Shown piece after piece: positions 33,525 through 43,520 of a stretch of DNA of 64,000 nucleotides; the first letter of the stretch is position 1; the number at the start of each line of letters is the position of its first letter. The notes under the pieces were generated by a model, which was not told where the DNA came from, did not search any database, and saw nothing but the letters and a program-made list of their open reading frames with translations. The stretch comes from UBA4416 sp964543545 (GTDB lineage Bacteria > Bacteroidota > Bacteroidia > B-17B0 > Aurantibacillaceae): NCBI GenBank assembly GCA_964543545.1, contig CAZIYT010000002.1, forward strand, positions 806,001 to 870,000. The letters are read 5' to 3'. The position numbers were made by a program, and so were the translations under genes.

Positions 33525-34681
33525 AAAACCCGGTTGGAATGAGCTTCCAGACCAACGAAAATCAGCAAATGATCGCTGATATGATCCGCAAATTCGGTAA
33601 GGAGCATATCTATCCTAAAATGATGGAATGGGACGAGGCACAAACCTTCCCGGTAGAAGTATTCAAAAAATTGGGTGAGCTTGGCCTCATGGGCGTACTG
33701 GTTCCTACAGAATACGGTGGATCAGGATTAAGCTATACCGAATATGTTACTGCTATTATTGAGCTGAGCAAGATCTGCGGATCAATCGGCTTATCGATGG
33801 CTGCACACAACTCGTTATGCACAGGCCACATCCTGGCTTTCGGCAATGAAGCGCAAAAAGCAAAATATTTACCGAAACTCGCTACAGCTGAGTGGATCGG
33901 CGCCTGGGGCTTAACGGAAACAGGAACGGGCTCTGATGCCGGCGGAATGGCAACAACAGCTGTGAAAGACGGAGATTACTACGTTCTGAACGGTTCTAAA
34001 AATTTCATCACGCACGCCATCTCCGGAAACGTAGCGGTAGTGATTGCCCGCACAGGCGAGAAAGGCGACAGCCACGGCATGAGCGCTTTCATTATTGAAA
34101 AAGGAACGCCGGGCTTCAAGTCAGGCAAAAAAGAAAATAAACTGGGCATGCGCGCCAGCGAAACAGCGGAGCTGATCTTCGAAAACTGCCGCGTTCACAA
34201 AGACCAGATGATGGGCAAGGAAGGTGAAGGCTTTATTCAGGCGATGAAAGTGCTGGATGGCGGACGGATCTCCATCGCAGCCCTGAGCTGTGGTATTGCC
34301 CGTGGTGCTTACGAGTGCTCCCTGAAATATTCTAAAGAGCGTGAGCAATTCGGCAAGCCGATCTCTGCTTTCCAGGCTATCAGCTTTAAGCTGGCCGATA
34401 TGGCTACCGAGCTGGAAGCTGCTGAGTTATTGACCTTCAAAGCGGCTGACTTAAAAAACCGCGGACAGAAAATGACGAAGGAAGGCGCTTTCGCAAAATA
34501 CTACGCTTCCGAAGTATGTGTAAGAAACAGCACGGAGGCGGTTCAGATCTTCGGCGGATACGGATTCACCAAAGACTTCCCTGCTGAGAAATACTACCGC
34601 GATAGCAAGCTCTGCACGATCGGTGAAGGCACCAGCGAGATCCAGAAAATCGTGATCGCGAGGGAATTACTGAAAGACTAA
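33506..34681 (+). CDS. Acyl-CoA dehydrogenase (short/butyryl-type)
   Basis: FAD enzyme that introduces the alpha-beta double bond in acyl-CoA and passes electrons to ETF. The 391 residues show GAWGLTETGTGSDAGGM and NGSKNFITHA (FAD and substrate site) and YYRDSKLCTIGEGTSEIQK with the catalytic Glu of the EGTSEIQ region, as in butyryl-CoA dehydrogenases. It starts inside the end of apt and ends before a strong terminator, so both genes may form one unit although they share no pathway. Confidence 0.93.
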   Translation: MSSAVLENPVGMSFQTNENQQMIADMIRKFGKEHIYPKMMEWDEAQTFPVEVFKKLGELGLMGVLVPTEYGGSGLSYTEYVTAIIELSKICGSIGLSMAAHNSLCTGHILAFGNEAQKAKYLPKLATAEWIGAWGLTETGTGSDAGGMATTAVKDGDYYVLNGSKNFITHAISGNVAVVIARTGEKGDSHGMSAFIIEKGTPGFKSGKKENKLGMRASETAELIFENCRVHKDQMMGKEGEGFIQAMKVLDGGRISIAALSCGIARGAYECSLKYSKEREQFGKPISAFQAISFKLADMATELEAAELLTFKAADLKNRGQKMTKEGAFAKYYASEVCVRNSTEAVQIFGGYGFTKDFPAEKYYRDSKLCTIGEGTSEIQKIVIARELLKD

Positions 34682-34702
34682 TTTTTATTTTACCTTAAAT
34701 AC

Positions 34703-34732
34703 AAAGCCTGATCATCCGATCGGGCTTTTTTT
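34703..34732 (+). terminator. Rho-independent terminator after the acyl-CoA dehydrogenase
   Basis: AAAGCCTGATC and GATCGGGCTTT pair over 11 positions (one G-T wobble) with a four-base loop, followed by a T run. Confidence 0.8.
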
Positions 34733-34819
34733 GTTTCCGGGAAATTATAAATCAAGAGCGATAAGAAACTATAGTTTATGTCTGTGGGACAATCCCGATG
34801 ATGGGATGTCAACGAATGG

Positions 34820-34842
34820 GGCACTGAGGCTGCCGAAGTGTC
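34820..34842. repeat. REP-like hairpin, degenerate half copy D
   Basis: GGCACT/AGTGTC encloses GAGGCTGCCGA, one base off the conserved loop plus one G-T pair in the stem. The upstream partner at 34792-34807 (ATCCC/GGGAT) has lost the conserved loop, though the linking TCAACGAA resembles copy B. Confidence 0.55.
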
Positions 34843-34901
34843 AAAAAAATCACCTTTTTCCCACAGAACAATTTTATGTTGATGGATGCGTTCTCTATCA
34901 T

Positions 34902-35678
34902 ATGAGATCCATCAAACACTCCCTGGCCTGTGTGGCCCTATCCATGCTATGCCTGGCCCTTCAATCGCAAACCGACACGATTATCACACAAGGCGGACAA
35001 AAGGTTTCCGTTATCATCACGGAGATCACCACCAGTGATATTATTTATAAGCTTCCCAACAAGCCTGACCTTCCGCTCTTTCATTTCAGGCGGAAGGATG
35101 CCGCTGAAATTATTTTTAAAGACGGCAACAGCATCAATCCAAACTATAATACGGTGAACCCTTTTGAAAAAACAGCGCAACCTAAGGCCAGAACGATTGT
35201 GTCCTTTATACCTACGAAACTTTTTCAAAATCACATCGGCTTTGCTTACGAGCATATCTTCCGGAAAAATATCATCGGCATCCGCATCCCGGTAAGCGTA
35301 AGCTTTATGGATGCCAATTCATTTAAGCGGATGGGATTGTTCCTTTATGAAAATGACCTGAACAGGAGGTTCACAGCCGGGATCGATCTGAATGTGTACC
35401 CATTGAGGCTGGGTAAATTCAAATACATGACCGGCATTGGCCTCATGTATGCGCCATTCAGCTACCAGGTGTTCAATGGCTACAACCACACACCGGTTTA
35501 TCGGACAGAGAATGGCCTGCAGTATTCGCTTGTGATCAACAACGGCTTTATTGCCCAACCGACGAAACACCTGGTTATTTCAGGCACTATGGGATTGGGC
35601 CTTCAGTACCAAACCGGCCATGGAAACGACTTCATGCCACGCCTGAATAGCACGGTACACCTGGGCTACATCTTCTAA
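34902..35678 (+). CDS. Small outer-membrane beta-barrel protein, unknown role
   Basis: About 258 residues. The ATG at 34902 begins a good signal peptide (SIKHSLACVALSMLCLALQSQ). The first 75 residues after it resemble a short beta domain common in Bacteroidota envelope proteins (GGQKVSVIITEITTSDIIYK...FRRKDAAEIIF). The rest alternates polar and aromatic residues in short strands and ends in YIF, the aromatic ending that outer-membrane barrels need for assembly. Length suggests about eight strands. Cargo or function is unknown. Confidence 0.7.
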   Translation: MRSIKHSLACVALSMLCLALQSQTDTIITQGGQKVSVIITEITTSDIIYKLPNKPDLPLFHFRRKDAAEIIFKDGNSINPNYNTVNPFEKTAQPKARTIVSFIPTKLFQNHIGFAYEHIFRKNIIGIRIPVSVSFMDANSFKRMGLFLYENDLNRRFTAGIDLNVYPLRLGKFKYMTGIGLMYAPFSYQVFNGYNHTPVYRTENGLQYSLVINNGFIAQPTKHLVISGTMGLGLQYQTGHGNDFMPRLNSTVHLGYIF

Positions 35679-35790
35679 GCGGCCGGTATCAGAGAGGCCG
35701 GACACTCCACATCAAAGGACTTGACACAGGGCGTAAAATGTCGTAAATTAGATAAGCCGGACTTCTCCTCTCACTATAAACCGTTTGTTT

Positions 35791-36204
35791 ATGAACAGCA
35801 CCATCCAGGAACCAACTGTCAAGATCATAGCAACGGAAATTTGCGAAGCCTTTACGCTCCGTTTACGAAGCGACGGGATCCTGCACTCACACACCTCAAG
35901 CAGCCTGGAGTTTAATGTGGACTCGCTCAAACGGTTCAGCCTGGTAATGGGACGGATGTTGAATTACCAAAAAGCGCCTTTGCTGATTACGCTCGATGAG
36001 TTTGCCATTCCACCGGTGGAGACCAGGGAATTCTGGGCAAAGAAAGACGCCTGTCCTTATGCCTCGGCAGATGCTTATGTGGCTACAAACTTCGGGCATA
36101 AGTTTATCGGGAACTTTTACCTGAAATTCAATAAGCCAGGGCGTCCTACCAGAATATTTTCGAATGAAGCTGATGCCATCAAATGGCTGAAAACCTTTTT
36201 GTAA
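35791..36204 (+). CDS. STAS/SpoIIAA-like protein of unknown function
   Basis: About 137 residues from the ATG at 35791; a TTG two codons earlier is a less likely start. The pattern of beta strands and helices, with KAPLLITLDEFAIPP in the middle and the ending TRIFSNEADAIKWLKTFL, resembles SpoIIAA/STAS-like small domains of Bacteroidota. No catalytic residues are evident. It lies alone on the plus strand and ends 8 bases before the end of the convergent T9SS protein gene. Confidence 0.65.
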   Translation: MNSTIQEPTVKIIATEICEAFTLRLRSDGILHSHTSSSLEFNVDSLKRFSLVMGRMLNYQKAPLLITLDEFAIPPVETREFWAKKDACPYASADAYVATNFGHKFIGNFYLKFNKPGRPTRIFSNEADAIKWLKTFL

Positions 36205-36211
36205 GGCGCTC

Positions 36212-37429
36212 CTAGCCGTTCACGACTTTGTGAACCGTGATCTGCCCGCCGCAATTCGCAACGATGGTATAGATCCCTTTACCGGATTCCCTGAGATCAA
36301 TTCCCATCGGCCCGTCTGTGATGTATTTTTCCATGACGGTTTGCCCCAATGAATTGAAAACGCTGATAAGCGCTCCCTGCACGGCTTCAACAGTAACAAT
36401 CCCGGTACTACTGGGATTCGGAAAAATTCTCAATCCGTTTTTCGGATGGATCTCCACAGCTTCTATCGAAGAGTAAGCCACGGTCCCGTCATGATCCGTT
36501 TGTTTCAAGCGGTAATAGGATATCCCATCCAGGGGCTGAAGATCCTCCTCTTTATAATTGGTTTTGCCGGGAGCCTTAGCGCTGCTTTTCACCTGTAGCA
36601 GCTCTTCAAAGTCAAGCCCGTTGGGGCTTCGCTCTACGGTGAAATGACTATTGTTTTTCTCAGAAGCCGTTGCCCAGCCCAGGTCTACTCCTGCCCCATT
36701 GTAAGCTGCTTTAAAATACATGAGCTCCACCGGCAAGAATACCGCACAGGTTCCTCCGGTCATATCAAAGGCAACCTCAATGTCATCTATCGCCATGTGA
36801 TGGTCGTTATTGCTATCGTCCGTATCACGCCACCGGAGCATAATATAGGAATTGTTGGCGATGGTCACCGGCACGCAGGCTAATTTGGCAGCGCTTTGTG
36901 TGCAGGGATACCAGTTGATCTGGGTTCCACCGGTTGTGGCCGTACTTTGAAGTTGTGAGAAATTTAAAGCCGTGACGCCTGTGCCGCCGCCTGCCGTGAT
37001 AGCGGGAAGTGTGGCAGATACAAGGTAATCAAACGTTGTGGTGTTAACGGCATTTCCGTTTGAGGCCAGGCTCATTTGGTAGCCGGTATAAGATACCCGG
37101 ATGCTGCGGATGGTCTGCCCCGTCATATTTCTCAGCACCACACCGTAATACAAGGTAGAAGCGCTGCCACTGGCCCTCGACCCGATCTTGGAATCGCTGC
37201 CGCAGTTATAGGAATAAAAGCCACCCGAATTGAAAGAATTTGCGGAGCCCGAAAGATTGGCTTGTCCTACGAAGGTTCCGCTGATGTACCAACCCGGGAA
37301 TGTCGAGTTATTGGTCCAGGCCGTAATATTGGCCGTCCCAAAATTCTGTGAATAGGTGCCTGTAGTAACGTTTACCTGTGCTTTACAAAGACCAGGGAGC
37401 AGAGCCAACATAAAGATGTGTGTTTTCAT
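36212..37429 (-). CDS. T9SS type A secreted protein with a shared N-terminal jelly-roll-like domain
   Basis: A 405-residue secreted protein. After a signal peptide (first 17 residues) comes a domain of about 200 residues (TTGTYSQNFGTANITAWTNN to DDSNNDHHMAIDDIEVAF). A second beta domain follows (VELMYFKAAYNGAGVDLGWATASE, FTVERSPNGLDFEELLQV, the common pre-sorting fibronectin-like module). The C-terminal 75 residues are a type A sorting domain (LRIFPNPSSTGIVTVE, VFNSLGQTV, GIYTIVANCGGQ). The N-terminal domain is clearly paralogous to that of the giant protein at 45577, which has a type B sorting domain. The gene reads away from the phosphatase operon. Binding partner or enzyme activity is unknown. 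Confidence 0.85.
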   Translation of the reverse strand: MKTHIFMLALLPGLCKAQVNVTTGTYSQNFGTANITAWTNNSTFPGWYISGTFVGQANLSGSANSFNSGGFYSYNCGSDSKIGSRASGSASTLYYGVVLRNMTGQTIRSIRVSYTGYQMSLASNGNAVNTTTFDYLVSATLPAITAGGGTGVTALNFSQLQSTATTGGTQINWYPCTQSAAKLACVPVTIANNSYIMLRWRDTDDSNNDHHMAIDDIEVAFDMTGGTCAVFLPVELMYFKAAYNGAGVDLGWATASEKNNSHFTVERSPNGLDFEELLQVKSSAKAPGKTNYKEEDLQPLDGISYYRLKQTDHDGTVAYSSIEAVEIHPKNGLRIFPNPSSTGIVTVEAVQGALISVFNSLGQTVMEKYITDGPMGIDLRESGKGIYTIVANCGGQITVHKVVNG

Positions 37430-37694
37430 TTTAAAAGTTTAGCTTATGAAATGAAAGTGGTTCAGGAGTTTTGCTGTTCTGTAAAAAAGCCTGTAGGATA
37501 TTCACTTTTCAGGGGTACGGGACAAAACTATAGGTTCAATGAAAACTTAATCTATCTCCTGCATTAAGCTTTTCTCAAAAAACGGCACATGTAAATTTCA
37601 TATTACGGGATAAGCCCTGTGTAGCAGAAGAACTTAAACAAATGGTAACGTCGCTTTAAAGCACGGCATGCTTTGTTTAAACAACTTTGCCTGT

Positions 37695-40025
37695 ATGAGG
37701 CTACTTTTATTTTCACTGTTCTTATCCTATACACTTCAAAGCCTGCAGGCACAAACAGCCCTGATCAGCGCCGGAAGCAACTGGAAATACCTTGACAACG
37801 GAGCCTATCCGGGCTCATCGTGGTACGGCACCTCCTTTAATGATGCCACCTGGCAAAGCGGAAATGCTGAGCTGGGCTATGGCGATAGCGACGAAGCAAC
37901 CGTGGTCAGCTATGGCTCCAGCTCTTCCAATAAATACATCACTACCTATTTTCGCCGCAGCTTCAATGTGAGCAATCCTTCCCTGTTTACCTCGCTCGAT
38001 CTGCAGGCGGTGCGTGATGATGGAATCATTGTATACATCAACGGGAACGAGGTATGGAGAAACAACATGCCTTCGGGAACGATCACGAATAATACGCTGG
38101 CAAGCTCTACCATTGCTTTTGGGAATGAAAGCTCCTGGAACCAGGTAAGCATCAGCGCTTCCTGGCTGACAGCAGGTACCAATGTAATTGCGGTAGAAAT
38201 TCACCAGGATGCAGGCAACAGCTCCGACATCAGCTTCAATTTAAAATTAGCGGGTAATACCACGGCTGTCGGGGCAAGCGTCGACCGCGGTCCGTATCTG
38301 AATACAGGCACCGCCTCAGGCATGATCGTGAAATGGCGTACCACGCAAAGTACAGATGCTAGAGTATATTATGGCACAACAGCCGGAAACTTAAACATGG
38401 TAGCTTCAAACGCGGCCTTCGGTACAGACCATGAAGTAAACATCACGGGGCTGAATGCCTCTACGGTTTACTATTATGCCATAGGCTGTACAGGCGCAAC
38501 GCTCACACCACAGGCTGCCACTAACTATTTCAAAACGAGTCCCGCTACGGGAGCCAAAGGAAATTATAAATTCTGGGTGGTAGGAGATGCCGGCATGGGC
38601 GACGCCAACCAGAAAAATGCCAAAGCGGGGTTTTTAAATTACATCGGCAATGCCCACATCGACGGCTGGATCTGGTGCGGCGATAATGCTTACGACAATG
38701 GCTACGACAGCCAATACCAGAGTAATGTGTTTTCCAATAATACGTATGAGAATGAATTAAAACGTTTTGTGGTATGGCCCGCACCCGGTAACCACGACTA
38801 TAATAACCATATTCCGTTTTCCCCTTCTCCTGCCTACTACGACATTTTCACGCTTCCCACCGCTGCCGAAGCCGGTGGACTGGCATCGGGAACCGAAAAA
38901 TATTATTCCTACAATTACGGCAATATTCATTTCGTGGTGCTCGATTCCTATGACGAGGGGCGCAACACCTCCGACCCGATGGCAATCTGGCTCACGAACG
39001 ACCTGGCCGCCAACACGCTGCCCTGGACCATTGCCTACTGGCATCACCCACCCTATACGAAAGGAAGCCACAACTCGGATAACAGCAATTTCCTGGACGG
39101 GGAGCTGGTCGACATCCGCCAGAATATTATCCCGATCATCGAGAACGCCGGCGTAGATCTTGTACTGAACGGACACAGCCATTGTTATGAGCGTTCCTTC
39201 CTGGTGGACGGGCACTACGGCAATTCAAATACGCTACAACAATCCATGATCAAAGACAATGGCAGCGGCACTTACCCGGCAGCCTGTCCTTATCAGAAGC
39301 ACACTGACGTTTCGAAATCCCACAAAGGCACGGTGTATACGGTGTGCGGCTCTTCAGGAAAATTAAGCTCCGTATCAAGCGGCTGGCCTCACCCGGTGAT
39401 GTATAAATATACCAACACCACTTTAGGGAGCATGCTCATTGAAGTGAATGATAACAAGCTGGATGCAAAATTCATTGATGCCGCAGGAGCTGTAGCCGAT
39501 GCGTTTACCGTCGTGAAGAATGCCGGCAGGAAAACAACGCTTAGCGCCTGCCCCGGCGACCGCAAGGTGTTACGACCTTCCTGGCCGGGAACCGTGCAAT
39601 GGTTTCCCGCAGGCAGCACACAGGACTCGTTGGTGGTAAACCCGATGGTATCCACTTCCTATTATGCCTACGATGCCCTGAGCTGCATCAAAGATACCTT
39701 TGTCATTAACATGCTTCCTGCCACCAATTGCTCAACAAGCACAGCCCTTGCAGAGAACGAGCTCAACAGCCAGGTGATTGTTTACCCGACGGTGAACGGC
39801 TCTTTAAATGCACAGATCCATGTGAAATATATTCCGGAGCTGGTTATCAAAAGCATTAATCTGATCGACGTCAATGGGAAATCCTACCCCGTAAGCAGCA
39901 TCGAAAACCTGTCCTCTTCCCTGCTCCTCTTCAACCCGGGAAACCTGGCTTCCGGAATTTATACCGTTGAGCTGATCCTGAGCGATGAGCGGAAAGTCAT
40001 TAAGAAAATCATCATCACCGACTAA
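37695..40025 (+). CDS. T9SS-secreted metallophosphoesterase, purple acid phosphatase-like
   Basis: About 776 residues. ATG 37695 starts a good signal peptide (LLLFSLFLSYTLQSLQAQ). Residues about 25-195 form a beta-sandwich with galactose-binding-like features. A fibronectin-type purple-acid-phosphatase N-domain follows (VDRGPYLNTGTASGMIVKWR, YYYAIGC). The metal site is complete: VVGDAGMGD, WCGDNAYDNG, PGNHDY, YWHHPPY and NGHSHCYERS. The last 85 residues are a T9SS type A sorting domain. It should release phosphate from organic esters at the cell surface. First gene of an operon with the glycine-rich protein, PhoD-like phosphatase and peroxidase. Confidence 0.9.
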   Translation: MRLLLFSLFLSYTLQSLQAQTALISAGSNWKYLDNGAYPGSSWYGTSFNDATWQSGNAELGYGDSDEATVVSYGSSSSNKYITTYFRRSFNVSNPSLFTSLDLQAVRDDGIIVYINGNEVWRNNMPSGTITNNTLASSTIAFGNESSWNQVSISASWLTAGTNVIAVEIHQDAGNSSDISFNLKLAGNTTAVGASVDRGPYLNTGTASGMIVKWRTTQSTDARVYYGTTAGNLNMVASNAAFGTDHEVNITGLNASTVYYYAIGCTGATLTPQAATNYFKTSPATGAKGNYKFWVVGDAGMGDANQKNAKAGFLNYIGNAHIDGWIWCGDNAYDNGYDSQYQSNVFSNNTYENELKRFVVWPAPGNHDYNNHIPFSPSPAYYDIFTLPTAAEAGGLASGTEKYYSYNYGNIHFVVLDSYDEGRNTSDPMAIWLTNDLAANTLPWTIAYWHHPPYTKGSHNSDNSNFLDGELVDIRQNIIPIIENAGVDLVLNGHSHCYERSFLVDGHYGNSNTLQQSMIKDNGSGTYPAACPYQKHTDVSKSHKGTVYTVCGSSGKLSSVSSGWPHPVMYKYTNTTLGSMLIEVNDNKLDAKFIDAAGAVADAFTVVKNAGRKTTLSACPGDRKVLRPSWPGTVQWFPAGSTQDSLVVNPMVSTSYYAYDALSCIKDTFVINMLPATNCSTSTALAENELNSQVIVYPTVNGSLNAQIHVKYIPELVIKSINLIDVNGKSYPVSSIENLSSSLLLFNPGNLASGIYTVELILSDERKVIKKIIITD

Positions 40026-40050
40026 TCTATAAAAACATCAGCAACCATCT

Positions 40051-41646
40051 ATGAAATCCCTCCTAAGCTTTGTTCTCACGAGTTTCTTTTTGCTAAGCGC
40101 TTCCCTCATGAAGCCTCAATGCACGGTAACGGCCATTCCCGGAGACTATACGGTTACTTCGAGCATTATCCTCTCGGGTACTTACAGTGTTACCGGCAGG
40201 TTCGTTGTGCCAGCTAATGTGACGGTGTTTGTCAATAAATACTCGGCCAACAGCTGCGGTAAACTAACGGTTTATTGCAAAAGCGCCATCATCCAGGGCA
40301 CTATCAATGCCGATGACGCCGGCTATACAGGCGGTGCCGGAGGCCTTGCCGGAAGCACAGTCACGAGCCTTACGGGAGATATTGTATCCTTAACGGGATG
40401 CAGCAACAAAGATAATACAGGCCAGGTAACGGTTCAGGGCGGCCAGCAGGCAACAGCCGGAAACGGCGCCGGTGGCGGACAGCCGGGAGCTTCCGGCCAG
40501 AACGGCTCAGGGCCTAAGCAACAATGCCTCTCCAATAACGACGAAGCCGGCATGATCGGTTCCGGTGGTGGCGCGGGTGGCGGCGCGGGCGGCTCCTACG
40601 GAGGAAAAGGCGGCAATGCTTCCAATGGAGGAAACGGCACCAGCTCTTATACTGCCACAGGCGTGAACGTTTCCACAGCATACGCCATTGTGCCCGGTAG
40701 CGGTGGTGCAGCAGGGACAGCGGCTGCGACTTACGGGACGATCAGTGCCAACGACATCGATATGGGTTCCGGCGGCGCCGGTGCCGGCGGAGGTGCGCGC
40801 TCCTACATCGCCGGAGGCAACGGCGGAAAAGGTGGCAACGGCGGTGGCATGGTAAAAATCGTTGTACAGGATACGCTGATCCTTTCGGGGGCTATTACGG
40901 CCAATGGCTCCAACGGCCTCAATGGCGGAACAGGTGGCGATGGCGGCGTAACTGCCAAGTGCTGCAGCGATGGCTGCGACGATTGCGGAGAGGCCAACCT
41001 GTCGTGTGGCGCGGGCGCGGGAAGCGGAGCCGGCGGAGGAGCCGGTGGCGGCATCTACCTGGAATCTCCGAACTATATGAACATCTCCGGGGTGCTGCAG
41101 GCCAAAGGCGGCAATGGCGGAGCCGGAGGATTGAAAGGCAACGGCACCAGCTGCAATTACAGCGCAACTTTCTGCGGAACACAGGCGCTTACCAGCGGCA
41201 GCGGATCTGATGGAAATGCGGGCGGTGGCGCCGGCGGCGGAAGGATCAAAGTATTTGCTTCTTCCTGCGTGAGCAATCCCATCAACCCGGTAACTTCCCT
41301 GAACGGCGGAACAGGCTTTGCGGCGGGCGCCGCAGGAAGCTACAGCCTTACCTGCAGCAATACGACATCGCTTGAAGAAAACACAGCCTATCACAAATTG
41401 AGCCTGTACCCTAACCCGGCGACAGACCAGTTGAACATTCAATTCAGGTTTCCTCAATACCTTGCTGACTCCAAAGCCGAATTCCAATTGTACGACCTTC
41501 ACGGGAAACAGGTCATGGCGCAGAAATGCGATCTTGATACCAAAGCCGAGCAGGCCTTAGACCTGTCGGGGCTGCCTTCGGGAATTTACATCCTGCGGCT
41601 GCTTTCCAATGAAGTGATTGTCACCGAAAAAATCATCAAGCAATAA
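40051..41646 (+). CDS. Glycine-rich T9SS-secreted surface protein
   Basis: A 531-residue protein. A signal peptide is followed by a beta-rich head (about 25-110, GDYTVTSSIILSGTYSVTGR), then about 300 residues very rich in Gly, Asn and Ala with tracts such as GSGGGAGGGAGGSYGGKGG and several CxxC-like cysteine groups (CCSDGCDDCGE). A type A sorting domain closes it (LSLYPNPATDQLNIQF). The composition recalls glycine-rich beta-solenoid or structural surface proteins that fold as parallel beta helices. The gene lies 25 bases after the phosphatase and 8 before phoD. A structural or adhesive role is inferred; no enzyme motif is seen. Confidence 0.8.
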   Translation: MKSLLSFVLTSFFLLSASLMKPQCTVTAIPGDYTVTSSIILSGTYSVTGRFVVPANVTVFVNKYSANSCGKLTVYCKSAIIQGTINADDAGYTGGAGGLAGSTVTSLTGDIVSLTGCSNKDNTGQVTVQGGQQATAGNGAGGGQPGASGQNGSGPKQQCLSNNDEAGMIGSGGGAGGGAGGSYGGKGGNASNGGNGTSSYTATGVNVSTAYAIVPGSGGAAGTAAATYGTISANDIDMGSGGAGAGGGARSYIAGGNGGKGGNGGGMVKIVVQDTLILSGAITANGSNGLNGGTGGDGGVTAKCCSDGCDDCGEANLSCGAGAGSGAGGGAGGGIYLESPNYMNISGVLQAKGGNGGAGGLKGNGTSCNYSATFCGTQALTSGSGSDGNAGGGAGGGRIKVFASSCVSNPINPVTSLNGGTGFAAGAAGSYSLTCSNTTSLEENTAYHKLSLYPNPATDQLNIQFRFPQYLADSKAEFQLYDLHGKQVMAQKCDLDTKAEQALDLSGLPSGIYILRLLSNEVIVTEKIIKQ

Positions 41647-41654
41647 TTCCGGTT

Positions 41655-43520
41655 ATGTATAAGAAGATCCTTTTCTTTGTTGTTCTCTTGCTGGCTTATC
41701 TCTTATCCAATGCACAGGAGCATAAGATCAGCCTGCAAAGCTGCCTCAAGCCCTTTTACCACGGCGTGGCATCGGGCGATCCACTCGCTAACAATGTTAT
41801 CATTTGGACGAGGGTAACTCCCGATTCCGCACAGATGACCCAATCAATAATTGTGAGCTGGAAAGTAGCCAGCGATACGGGTATGACCAACGTGGTGAAA
41901 ACGGGCGTACTGCTCACCGACTCCAGTGCCGATTTTACGGTAAAGGTCGATGTAAGCGGCTTAAGTCCGAATACGGTTTATTATTATGAATTTCAAACGG
42001 GAAATTTCCTTTCGCCCAGGGGCCGCACCAGGACAACGCCTGTGGGCAATGCCGTCGACAGTTTAAGGTTTGCGCTGGTATCCTGTGCCAATTTTGAAGC
42101 CGGTTATTTCAACGTATACAGCAGCTTATTGCAGCGCGAGGATTTTGATGCCGTGATTGCCCTGGGAGATTATATTTACGAATACAATACAGGCGGCTAT
42201 TCTCCGAATGCGACCGTGAACAGGCAATGGTCGCCGGCCAACGAGATTGTGTCCATCGCCGATTACAGGATGCGCTATTCTTCTTACCGGCTCGACAATG
42301 ACTTACAAAAGCTTCATCAGCAATTTCCGTTCATCATTGTGTATGACGACCATGAGTTTGCCAACGACTCCTGGATGAACGGTGCAGAAAATCACCAGCC
42401 CAACGAAGGCCTGTGGAGCGCGCGGAAAGCGATGGCACAGAAAGCATTTTTCGAATGGCTCCCGATCAGGCAGACCAGTGTTTCCAATCCTTACCAGATT
42501 TACAGAACCATTAAATATGGCAACCTGGTGGAACTGATGATGCTGGACACCAGGATCCAGGGAAGGGATGTGCAGGCAGGAACCACGGGCGCTACCGTGA
42601 CGGCCAGCTCCCGCAGGCTCTTAGGCGCTACACAATACAACTGGCTGACCAATAAGCTGGATTCTACCACCGCACAGTGGAAAGTGCTGGGGCAACAGGT
42701 GATGATGGCGCCGCTGAAAGTATTCGGCATAGCTTTCAACGATGATCAATGGGATGGCTACCCCGCCGAAAGGGACAGGGTGTATAACCACATCCTGAGC
42801 AACAATATTTCCAACATGGTGGTGATTACCGGCGACATCCATTCTTCCTGGGCCAATGACCTGCCCACTGCCAGCTACAATGGCTCAACGGGTGCGGGAT
42901 CGGCCGGCGTGGAATTTGTTACGCCAAGTGTGACCTCTCCGGGAATGTCCATTCCTCTGGGAGCCGCGGCCATCCAGGCAGCCAACAGCCATATCAAATA
43001 CTGCGACCTGAGCAGCCATGGTTACGTGATTATGGACATCAATAAAAACAGGACACAAGCCGACTGGTACAACATATCGACGATCGATACCCAATCTCCT
43101 TCTTTTAGCTATGCCCGCTCGTTTTACGTGAGCAGCTTACAAAGGCGCCTGCAATCAAGCAATTCGGCAGCGATTCCCCGCAGCTCCCTCTTTTTTGTAA
43201 AAGCCCCGCTTTGCCCGAGAACCATCGTCGTATCACAGCCCAATGCGCTGAACGACCTGTTGAAACCGGTAATCTTATCGGCTTACCCTAACCCCGTCAA
43301 CGATTACATGACCTTACAACTATACCAGCCACTGGACGGCGATCTACAATTCGATATTTACGACATGGCCGGAAAGAAAGCGAGCTCACAGGAGATCAAA
43401 GGCGCGGTAAATGGTATTTCAAAACATTTTATCAGGACCTCAGATCTCAGCCAGGGCCATTATATTCTAAACATTAATGCAGCAGGATATTCGCAGACAC
43501 TTCGCTTCATCAAAAACTAA
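41655..43520 (+). CDS. PhoD-like alkaline phosphatase with T9SS sorting domain
   Basis: A 621-residue exported phosphodiesterase/phosphatase of the PhoD family. After a 20-residue signal peptide comes the PhoD N-domain (YHGVASGDPLANNVIIWTRV). The metallophosphatase core has VSCANFEAGYFNVY, IALGDYIYEY, VYDDHEFANDSW and ITGDIHSSWANDL, carrying the Ca/Fe ligands. The end is a type A sorting domain (SAYPNPVNDYMTLQLY, FDIYDMAGKK). Unlike classical PhoD it carries no Tat twin-arginine motif: the start MYKKILFFVVLLLAY is a Sec signal. Paired with a second phosphatase of another fold in the same operon. The following peroxidase gene begins 44 bases inside its end. Confidence 0.9.
   Translation: MYKKILFFVVLLLAYLLSNAQEHKISLQSCLKPFYHGVASGDPLANNVIIWTRVTPDSAQMTQSIIVSWKVASDTGMTNVVKTGVLLTDSSADFTVKVDVSGLSPNTVYYYEFQTGNFLSPRGRTRTTPVGNAVDSLRFALVSCANFEAGYFNVYSSLLQREDFDAVIALGDYIYEYNTGGYSPNATVNRQWSPANEIVSIADYRMRYSSYRLDNDLQKLHQQFPFIIVYDDHEFANDSWMNGAENHQPNEGLWSARKAMAQKAFFEWLPIRQTSVSNPYQIYRTIKYGNLVELMMLDTRIQGRDVQAGTTGATVTASSRRLLGATQYNWLTNKLDSTTAQWKVLGQQVMMAPLKVFGIAFNDDQWDGYPAERDRVYNHILSNNISNMVVITGDIHSSWANDLPTASYNGSTGAGSAGVEFVTPSVTSPGMSIPLGAAAIQAANSHIKYCDLSSHGYVIMDINKNRTQADWYNISTIDTQSPSFSYARSFYVSSLQRRLQSSNSAAIPRSSLFFVKAPLCPRTIVVSQPNALNDLLKPVILSAYPNPVNDYMTLQLYQPLDGDLQFDIYDMAGKKASSQEIKGAVNGISKHFIRTSDLSQGHYILNINAAGYSQTLRFIKN

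Noticed and set aside
40507..41502. Open frame of 331 codons on the minus strand across the glycine-rich gene
   Set aside because: It mirrors the repetitive GGN codons of the plus-strand gene, has no signal peptide or family match, and the plus-strand gene has both a signal peptide and a sorting domain.
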